Assembly: GCA_022496205.1 (NCBI GenBank) | Contig: WTXD01000242.1 | Span: forward strand, 1 to 15,165 | DNA from: Gloeopeniophorella convolvens | Lineage: Eukaryota; Basidiomycota; Agaricomycetes; Russulales | Length of the DNA stretch: 15,165 nt | Reading direction: 5' to 3' | Shown: positions 8,058-15,165 of the stretch, one piece after another | Layout of the letters: every line of letters starts with the position of its first letter | Position numbering within the stretch: position 1 is the first letter of the stretch | Made by a program: the position numbers and the translations under genes | The notes under the pieces: model-generated | Databases searched by the model: none | What the model saw: only the letters and a program-made list of their open reading frames with translations | What the model was told of the DNA's origin: nothing

Positions 8058-8639
8058 CGCTCCCGGGCCGGCTGGCAGCAGCTGCTTCTATATTGGGTGA
8101 GCGCTGTCCGGGGCGTGACCGGAGAGCTTGCATCGTTCGAGCCCTTGACCTGCTTGTAAACCTGCACGAGTGGAGATGACAGCGAGATGCAGAACTTGGA
8201 TGCGGGCGGCACGGCAGGCGCGAGGGCAGGACGTAGCGTGAGACTTTTTCCTTCGGATTTGTTTTCTTGTTGTTTTCTGGCATGCAATTTCTCGCCGGCA
8301 CCGTGAAGGAGGGTGCGAGCATACGGCTGGCCCGCACGATACAGGCAGCTCCTGGCCCGAATCTGCAAGGTATTGTGGTGCTAGCGATCTTACTCTTCCG
8401 CGGTCTGTTTGAGGCCCGCGATCAGTCGATGTACTCAGGATCAGTGCGTGTCCCAGAGATACGTGACAATGTCGGCCGCATTTATTATGAACCCTCCACA
8501 CCACAAATCCTCCATTCAATCTGAATCGACGCCGGCAATGGATTGAAAGCATTCGGTACCGTAAGAGTAAGAGATACTATCACTGTGATATCTGTGTCAA
8601 ATCATTGTGAGACTCCATTGACATCGTCAGAGCTAAACG
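8058..8639. other. 3' flank of oxidase gene 1, no gene seen
   Basis: About 580 bp with no supported ORF. 8058-8180 and about 8505-8639 align with unit 2. About 8260-8500 has no clear partner in unit 2 and may be unit-specific insertion or divergence. Overlapping short frames on the minus strand here show no conserved domain. Confidence 0.55.
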
Positions 8640-10560
8640 TTAAACCTTGAAGCCACCAGCGAGACCCATCACATCCTCTGAATCAATTTCCTTCTTTATC
8701 GCCCGCAGCCGTGGCAGGTTCTCCCCGTAGAGAAGCTCGACCGGCGTATCGAAAAGCGCATAATTGATATACGGCGATGCGTCAGACACATTCTGCCCTT
8801 CTGCAAGCGCCGCAGCGTGAATGGTGTCGGTGCTCTCGCGCAATGACTGCGCCATTGTATTGTCGAGCGAGGCGTTGGACCATAGATATTCAATCGCGCT
8901 TGGGAAAGAGCAAATGAACGATCTGGAGGGAACGCAGAGTCAGACCCGTGAGAGAAGACCCCGCTGTTGAAAGGTTCCATGGCAATTCCGACTGATACAT
9001 TTGCATCGAGTGGCGTGAGCTTGTTTCCCCAGAACTGAAACAGGTCATATCAAGACTGATAGCATAGACGCACTACCACTCACCAGAGTCTCATTTGCAA
9101 GAACGTCGAGAATGGCGGGCGTGTATTGGGTGAGTGAGACACCGCTGTAGAAACCACTGCGCACGCGGTCAGGATAATTGGAGCACTCATGGCAAGGGGT
9201 ACCAACTGACCGAAGGCCAGGTGCAGGGTTTGTGGAATTTCCGCTCAAGACAAAGTCGGCAAACGATCTGGTGGAGACGTCGCTCGACACAGTTGGGATG
9301 GATAGCAAGTTATCGAAGAGGCCTGCAGGCGGCGTGGGCGTCGTAGAAAACGAGGGCAATAGGTGAAACCTGTCAACCGATAAGTCCAGCTATTTGTTGG
9401 TCATCCCAGAGTAGAAAGACGGACTGCTCCAGATGCGTAAGCGAATTCACCAACAAGTGCAGCTTTCGTATCATTATTCTGCGCAACCTTGGAAAATGCT
9501 TGATTGAACGCGTCGAGTTTGTCGGGGCTATAGATAAGAGTGCCCGCCTGTGGATTGACAATCAGTCGTCTAGCTCATCCACGCGATATGATGACGGACC
9601 CAAACTTGGCCCTGTGGGTAGGATTTCAGGGTGAATTTAGTGACAATTCCCTTTGGAGCGGTGAGCCTTGAACCCAAACACACTGTATCAACTACATACA
9701 AAGTTATTCATTCCTCCCTTCAAGATACGTCAGCGTCACGGTTCCCAGAGATCACGATGACTCACTCTCAACGCGAACCAGAGATCCTCATCCTCAGAAG
9801 TCACAGTGGTGAACGTCCCATTGGGCAGAACAACCTCGATCCCCACTATATTATCTATCCCGAGACCGAACTGCGAACTCTTGTACGAGTAGCCTGGACA
9901 CATCGATCATTGGAACCGGGAGGGAAGAGATAAAACTTACCAGCGCCGAGAAGTAGGCCTCCGACGCCAACACCTGGGATCCGGCCTCCGATGACAACTA
10001 CCCCAGCTGACTCGAGTGCGGCGTAAACTTCATCCCACGTAAGACCAGGCCCGACTTCAACGGTACCGGCAGTAGAGTTGACCGTGATATTGCGGAAGCG
10101 AGCCATCGATATCTGAACGCCCGAGGTGGACGAGAATCTTGGATTCGATGCGTGGCCTCCACTCTTGACAGCAAAAGGGGTGCGCGTCGAGTTTATGATG
10201 CGCAGCTGTAGTATACTCTGGTGAGCAATAGCCGATACATGCATTCGATGACTTACGATTGCGCCTATATCTTGCGCCGAACCAGGCTCGACGGAGCACG
10301 TCGAAGCAGCAGAGCTTGAGGCGAATGCATGAGCATTGTCAGCAGTATACCCCGGAGATGCTTTCGCCTTGCGTAAGCATGATATGCGGGGCCAACGAGG
10401 AAGGATAAATACGAGGGAAGAACACCTCCGACGCGTTGGAGATCGTCGCAGCAATTTGCTTGCAAGTGGCATCGATGTCACCATTCGCAGGTGTAGTGAC
10501 TTGCCCGCGAACGATGGAGGAGAACGAGAGAGCGTAGGTGAGGAGTGCTAACGAAAGCAT
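8640..10560 (-). pseudogene. Secreted FAD-linked oxidase, copy 1 (PCMH/BBE family), two frame lesions
   Basis: Exons on the minus strand: 10413-10560, 10257-10360, 9941-10217, 9766-9893, 9700-9717, 9600-9650, 9425-9547, 9211-9369, 9084-9156 and 8640-9034. The model is about 492 residues. Residues 1-19 form a signal peptide (LALLTYALSFSS core). A PCMH-type FAD domain spans about 65-245, with SGGH at 103-106 where His106 is the expected covalent FAD site, and QFGLGIDN near 184. No cysteine is seen at the second flavin-linking site of bicovalent relatives. The BBE C-terminal motif PYINYALFDT...GENLPRLRAIKK closes the protein. Relatives oxidise alcohols, amines or oligosaccharides and pass electrons to O2; the substrate here is unknown. 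Lesion 1 lies in exon 8 after FYDA (near 9325), where two bases of one codon are missing and a stop follows. Lesion 2 lies in exon 10 (near 8905), where one base is missing. Together they remove three bases. Confidence 0.9.
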
Positions 10561-10603
10561 AGCTGGGCCGTCGTCTTGACAAGTGAACTGCAGGCTTGGC
10601 TAG

Positions 10604-10612
10604 CTTTTTATA
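10604..10612 (-). promoter_or_regulatory. TATA box of oxidase gene 1
   Basis: Minus-strand TATAAAAAG ends 43 bp before the ATG at 10560; its first base is 52 bp from it. Gene 2 has TATAAAAG at exactly the same distance and both are followed by GCTAGC, so the core promoter has been kept in both copies. Confidence 0.7.
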
Positions 10613-11412
10613 CCGGGTAGACGAAGTTCCGCTGATGCGACCCATGATGACGAAAGTGCATGAAACGAGGATACCCGACTGGGTTCGTAACGTGCAGGTG
10701 TCATGAGCAGACGCGCCCATATTCATTTTCCGCAAAGACTGGGTGAGCATGGGGACGTTGAGCAGTAGAGCCGGGGTTAACATTGCCGGTCGAATGAGTA
10801 ACAATCTCCCCGATATTAGGTGATGCAAGGCGCCATGAGTGGTGACTGCGCATACCCTAAGGACATAGAATGCCGCCGAGGCGTCAAAGGGTGAGCACTT
10901 CAACAGGAGTTGAGAAATTGTTTGCTCTTTTAGAAACAAGCGAACGCACCGCAAATAGCCAATATCGTCAGAACGTGGCGGCCGATTACGGCGAGTACTG
11001 CGGAGTGTTTTGGTGCGTTCGATCATGAAGATACTTACGGCACCCAAACCGGCATTCCCTGGTCACACTCAACTCCCTTCGGTGGAGAAATCGGAGGAAA
11101 GATATAGTAGCAGCGAAAATGAGGGCATCCAGCTGATAGAACCGCTTTTTCTAATCATCCGTCCGAGTCAGCAAATCGACCGAATTTCATAGAATGATGA
11201 GTAGCGATGAACAACGGTTCTTACATAGACGCCAGTTCATGCTTGTCTACAATGGAGTAAGTACGCTAGAGAAGATTGTCGCGAACCGGCTGAGTCAAGA
11301 TTAGCGCCGCTATGAGGCGCGCGCCGGCGGCAAAATTGGTGACTTCAGGTGGCCTTAGCCCATTGGTCCGCCTGGGCCCTGGGTAACCTGGAGGACTCCG
11401 AATCGCACTCGC
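10613..11412. other. Upstream region of oxidase gene 1, no gene seen
   Basis: About 800 bp without a supported gene. Much of it aligns with the region upstream of gene 2. Shared blocks include ATGACGAAAGTGCATG, GGTGAGCATGGGGA and TTCTTACATAGACGCCAG. Unit 2 has an extra ~105 bp inside this region. The far end (11378-11398) holds the inverted near-copy of a LINE endonuclease segment. Confidence 0.6.
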
Positions 11413-12145
11413 AGTGCCGCCGGCTCGCGGGCTGGCAGCGGCTGCTTCTAAGTATATTGGGTAAGCGCAGTCCGGCGGCGTGCGCAGCCTTGACCTGCTT
11501 GTAAATCTACACAAGTGGAGATGGCAGGGGATGATCAGTGCTTGTAATGCCTACAGGGCTTGCCATGCCTTAACTGCGCAGGAACTCATCCTATTGATGT
11601 TCTGCACGCTAAGGTGTAGTCGACAAGACAAGGGCTGAGGAACCTCGTCTAGGAGGATCCTTGGCCAAAAGATGCGCTAGGCTTAGTAATAACTATATAT
11701 GTCTTACATAATACAGTCCCACAGGGCGGGCTGGGCGTGGCAGTAGTAGCAGTGCATGGGCCAGGGCAGTGCACGGTGGGACGGTGGTAACGGGTGGGGC
11801 CGGGGAGGTGCAGAGGCAAGCAACAAGCATGCTGCACAGCGGGAAGCGGGGGACAAAGGATGGCGGAGGATGGCGGCGAGATGCGGGCGGGTAGGGCGTA
11901 GCGTACCTCAATTGGTGGGACTTTTGGCAGCTCGCGCAGCCTCGCGGCCTGGCAGGGCGCGACTTTCTCTTCAGATAGAAGATAGTAGATGGTCCACCAG
12001 CGAGACTGACCGGAGCGTTTTTGAGATTCCACGCCACGAATCCTCCATTTCCGAATCGACGCACAATGGATTCAGTACCGTGAGAGATACTATCAATATT
12101 ACTATGACAAGCGTGTCAAGCAATCACGAGACTCCAATGTCGGAG
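11413..12145. other. 3' flank of oxidase gene 2, no gene seen
   Basis: About 730 bp. The first 120 bp and the last 130 bp align with unit 1. The middle (about 11545-11870) is largely unit-specific, GA-rich and without a coding signal. AATACAGTCCCACAGGG at 11712-11728 resembles the LINE 3' untranslated region (1298-1314), so a small LINE remnant is possible. Confidence 0.5.
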
Positions 12146-14074
12146 CTAAACTTTGAAACCACCAGCGAGACCCATCACATCCTCTGGGTCAGTTTGTTTT
12201 TTTATCGCGCGCAGCCGCGGCAGGTTCGCCCCATACAGAAGCTCGACCGGTGTATCGAAAAGCGCATAATTGATATACGGCGCTGCATCAGCCACGTTCT
12301 GTCCCTCTGCAAGCGCCGCAGCGTGAACCGCGTCGGAGCTCTCGCGCAATGACTGCGTCATGGTGTTGTCGAGCGAGGCGCTGGACCATACATACTCAAA
12401 CAAGCCCGGGAACAGAACGTGAGAGCGGTCTGGAGGGAACGCAGAGCCGGACCCATGAGAGAACACCCCGCTGTTGAATGGTTCCATGGCAGCATTGACT
12501 TGTACATTCGCATCGAGCGGTGTGAGCTTGTTTCCCCAGAACTGAAACAGGTCGTATCATAATTCATGGCATAGGCGCATTGTCACTCACCAGAGTCTGA
12601 TTTTCGAGAACATTGAGAATGGCGGGCGTGTACTGGGTGACTGGGATACCGTTGTACGAACCACTGCGCACACAATGATCAGGGAAAATGGAACACTCAT
12701 GGCAAGAAATACTGACTAACCGAAGGCTAGGAGGAGGGTTTGTGGAGTTCGTGCTCAAGACAAAGTCTGCAAACGATCTGGTGGAGACGTCGTTCGACAC
12801 CGCTGGAATAGCTAGTAAGTCATCGAAGAGGCCTGCAGGGGGTGTGGCGCGTCGTAGAAAACGACGACACCAGGCGAAACCTGTCAACCAATAAGTCCGG
12901 CTATTCATTGGCCACTCTAGAATGAAAGACGGACCGCTCCAGATGCGTAAGTCAATTCGCCAACAGCCGCGGCTTTCGTGTCGTTGTTCCGCGTGAACTT
13001 GGAAAATGCTTGGTTGAATGTGTCGAGTTGGTCAGGGCTATAGAGAAGAGTACCCCCCTGTCGATTCGCAATCAGTCATGTAGCTCCTCCACGTGACATG
13101 ACAACAAACCCAAATTTGGCCCTGTGGGTGAGACTTCAGGGTGAATTTGGTGACGATGCCCTTCCAAGAGATGAGCCTCGAATCTAAACACACTGCATCA
13201 ACTACATACAAAGTTGTTCATTCCTCCCTTGAACAATTATCAGCATCACGGTCTCCACAGATCACGACGACTCACTCTCAACGCGAACCAGAGATCCTCA
13301 TCCTCAGAAGTCACAGTCGTGAACGTCCCATTGGGTAGAACGACCTCGATTCCCACGATATTGTCTGTCCCGAGACCGAACTGCGAACTTATGTACGAGT
13401 AGCCTAGAACCATCGATCATTGGAACTGGAGAAATTCCGAAAATATGAAAACGCACCAGCGCCGAGTAGTAAGCCTCCGACGCCAACACTGGGGATTCGA
13501 CCCCCGACGACAGTTACGCCGGTGGATTCGAGCGCAGTGTAAACTTCATCCCATGTAAGGCCAGGCCCGAGCTCAACAGTACCGGCGTTGGAGTTGACGG
13601 TGATGTTGCGGAATCGAGCCATCGATATCTGGACGCCTGCGGTGGACGAGAATCCTGGATTCGATGCGTGACCTCCACTCTTGACGGCAAAAGGGGTACG
13701 CGTCGAGCCTATGATGCGCAGCTGTAGTATATTCTGGTGAGCAACAGTCGATACATGCATTCTATGACTTACGATTGCGCCTATATCCTGTTCCGAACCA
13801 GGTTCGATGGAGCACGCTGAAGCAGCAGAATTTGAAGAGAATGCATGAGTATTGTCGACAGTATACTCCGTGGATGCTTCGCCTCTGCGTAAGCATGATC
13901 CATAGACAACAAAGCAAGATACGTACGAGGAAAGAAGACCTCCGATGCGTGAGAAATTGTCGCTGCAATGCGCTTGCAAGTACCCTCGAAGTCGATCTTT
14001 GGGGGTGCGGGGGCCGCCCCGCGAGCAGCGGAGGAGAATGAAAGGGCGTAGATGAGGAACGCTAATGAAAGCAT
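12146..14074 (-). CDS. Secreted FAD-linked oxidase, copy 2 (PCMH/BBE family), one frame lesion
   Basis: Exons on the minus strand: 13927-14074, 13773-13876, 13457-13733, 13276-13403, 13210-13227, 13110-13160, 12935-13057, 12721-12880, 12591-12663 and 12146-12541. This is the same ten-exon plan as copy 1. Exon lengths agree except exon 8 (160 against 159) and exon 10 (396 against 395). It has a signal peptide (LAFLIYALSFSSAARG), a PCMH FAD domain with SGGH at about 103-106, QFGLGTDN, and the BBE C-terminus PYINYALFDT...LPRLRAIKK. The likely role is a secreted flavoprotein oxidase making H2O2 (berberine-bridge/6-hydroxynicotine oxidase type, AA7-like); the substrate is not predictable. The ATG at 14074 matches copy 1 and starts the signal peptide; an in-frame ATG at 14107 would precede it. 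A single missing base after FYDA (near 12848) breaks exon 8. If that is a consensus error the gene is intact at 492 residues. Confidence 0.9.
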
Positions 14075-14118
14075 GACTGGGCCGTCATCCTGACAGGTGC
14101 ACCGCAAGCCATGCTAGC

Positions 14119-14126
14119 CTTTTATA
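14119..14126 (-). promoter_or_regulatory. TATA box of oxidase gene 2
   Basis: Minus-strand TATAAAAG lies 52 bp (first base) upstream of the ATG at 14074, followed by GCTAGC as in gene 1. The 5' leader shares GACGGCCCAG with gene 1. Confidence 0.7.
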
Positions 14127-14936
14127 CCGCGCGGGTGATGTTCCACCAAGTGTCTTCCATTATGACGAAAGTGCATGGCACGGGGTTGCTCTACTGTGTT
14201 CGTGACGTGCAGCTCTCACGAGCGACTCTACGCCCACGTTCGTTTCCCGCAAAGATGTGTGCGCTCCGCGCACTTGATGTGCAGCGCGGGGTTCTGTGGG
14301 TCTGGCCATCGGATGACCGTGTTTCTATTATGGTCTTGCCTTGGCATGCTCCACGTGCGATGGTGAGCATGGGGAGGTCGAGCAGTGGAGCCGAAGGTCA
14401 GGGTTGCCGGTCAAATGGGTTGGAATGTCTCCAATAGTAGGTGACGCAGGACCCCATCGATGGGGACTACCCCAATGCTCGGAAGGGACATATTTAACTT
14501 GACGCCGCCGGGGCGTCAAGGGTGGACGCTACAGCGGGAATTGAGAAATCACTTTGCTCCTCCAGAAACAAGCAAACGCACCGTGAGTGTCCAATATCTG
14601 TAGTGAGAACGCGGCGACTGACTCAGGTGAGCCCTGCGGGATATTTTGATGTATTGAGGCATGCTGTAACTTGTCACCGGTCACCCAAACCGGCGATGGC
14701 TGGTCACGCGCAGTTCCCCTCAGCGGAGAAATCGACATTGGGTAGATCAAGAGGCGAGAATAAGGGCATCCAGCCGACCTAGAGCCACTTTGTTTAACTA
14801 CACGTCCGAGTCAGCCTATCGACCGAACCCCATGAAGCGATGTGGTAGCAATGAACAAAGGTTCTTACATAGACGCCAGTTCACACTCGTCTTCAATGGA
14901 GTACGCTCTGCTCGAGAAGACTATCGCGAACCAGCT
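14127..14936. other. Upstream region of oxidase gene 2, no gene seen
   Basis: About 800 bp with patches of strong similarity to 10613-11291. About 105 bp (14256-14361) is absent from unit 1 and begins with a perfect GTGCGC-TCC-GCGCAC hairpin. No supported ORF or RNA gene. Confidence 0.55.
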
Positions 14937-15165
14937 GAGTCAGGCGAAGGTGGGAAGCTGGTATGATCGATGCCGCCTGTAGGTAACGTCGCAGGTGAGT
15001 GTCGAGTTGATGGATGAGCGCCGCTCGGCGCTCCAAGGCAGCGCGCGCTGGCGGCGATTGGTGACCTTAGCCTAGTGATCCGTAACCCGGAGGGCTCCGA
15101 AACGCGCTCACAGTTTCGCCGGATCCGAGTCAAGCGAAGGTAGGAAGCAGGTATGATTAGCGCCG
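14937..15165 (+). repeat. 190-bp flank repeat at the right edge
   Basis: GAGTCAGGCGAAGGTGGGAA at 14937 recurs as GAGTCAAGCGAAGGTAGGAA at 15127, a period of 190 bp. About 33 of 39 bases agree up to the window end. A shorter relative, GAGTCAAGATTAGCGCCG, sits at 11292. The repeat runs off the window, so copy number is unknown. Confidence 0.65.

Larger units (their letters stand above)
8058..11412. repeat. Tandem oxidase unit 1
   Basis: This segment aligns with 11413 to about 15110. The shared parts are a 3'-flank block (8058-8180 with 11413-11530), the whole oxidase gene with all nine introns, the TATA box and much of the upstream region. The gene bodies are offset by 3506 bp at the stop end and 3514 bp at the start. 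The left edge of unit 1 is cut by the MULE, so what originally preceded it is replaced by transposon DNA. The units have diverged by many substitutions and several indels, so this is a real duplication and not an assembly echo of one copy. Confidence 0.88.
11413..15110. repeat. Tandem oxidase unit 2
   Basis: This is the second copy of the unit, about 3.7 kb. It is longer than unit 1 because of an extra segment near 14256-14361, extra flank sequence near 14941-15060, and a different 3' flank. Its right boundary aligns with the start of unit 2 itself (GTAACC at 11383 and 15082). The array therefore may continue past the window, although the sequence after 15110 turns into a flank repeat instead of a third gene. 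Confidence 0.8.

Noticed and set aside
9320..9470. Alternative splicing in copy 1 that bypasses the FYDA lesion (GTGAAT donor near 9440 to CTGCAG near 9320)
   Set aside because: It would delete the conserved FYDA strand, and the donor is absent in copy 2 (GGCGAA instead of GGTGAA).
10361..10375. Extra A in copy 1 near the exon 2 start as a third frameshift
   Set aside because: Using the AAG|CATC acceptor in both copies gives introns of 52 and 50 bp and keeps both frames, so the difference lies inside the intron.
9300..12880. Programmed ribosomal frameshift after FYDA in the oxidases
   Set aside because: Copy 1 would need a +1 shift and copy 2 a -1 shift, and there is no shared slippery site. 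Two separate indels or read errors fit better.
1..15165. CRISPR array, bacterial operon, tRNA or rRNA gene
   Set aside because: No regular spacer-repeat pattern, cloverleaf or rRNA core was seen; gene structure is eukaryotic throughout.

Overview
The window looks like a repeat-rich stretch of a filamentous fungal nuclear genome, most likely a basidiomycete (Agaricomycetes). The evidence is the many 39-64 bp GT-AG introns, the GC-rich coding sequence, a fungal Tad/I-type LINE, an intron-bearing MULE transposase, and a tandem family of secreted FAD oxidases with a typical basidiomycete exon layout. No bacterial operon, rRNA, tRNA or CRISPR structure is visible.

Layout: (1) 1-1224 has no recognisable gene. 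(2) 1225-4883, minus strand, is a decayed, 5'-truncated non-LTR retrotransposon: A-tail, C-x-C-x9-H-x4-C finger, RNase H, reverse transcriptase and the end of an APE-type endonuclease, all broken by many frameshifts. (3) 4893-8048 is a complete Mutator-like (MULE) DNA transposon with diverged terminal inverted repeats, a perfect 9-bp target duplication (4884-4892 and 8049-8057), subterminal repeats and a four-exon transposase on the plus strand (FAR1-like zinc domain, DDE core, SWIM finger). Its frame is broken by two single-base indels. (4) 8058-15165 is a tandem duplication of about 3.5-3.7 kb units. Each unit carries one minus-strand, ten-exon, signal-peptide-bearing FAD-linked oxidase (berberine-bridge/6-hydroxynicotine oxidase type, AA7-like) with its own TATA box 52 bp upstream of the ATG. 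The upstream copy by coordinate (8640-10560) is a pseudogene with two indels. The second (12146-14074) has a single indel. A 190-bp flank repeat begins at the right edge.

The elements are nested. The MULE target site is a join between the LINE's truncated 5' end (left) and the flank of oxidase unit 1 (right). I infer that the oxidase gene was duplicated in tandem, a LINE landed beside the first unit, and the MULE landed at or near the LINE junction. The most unusual observations are that the two oxidase copies break at exactly the same codon with different indels, that the LINE polymerase motif A was lost through a pair of compensating indels, and that the MULE ends keep a hairpin at the same place although its sequence has changed. 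I see no evidence for a wholly new defence or metabolic system. Single-base indels in every long gene also raise the possibility of consensus errors in the assembly.
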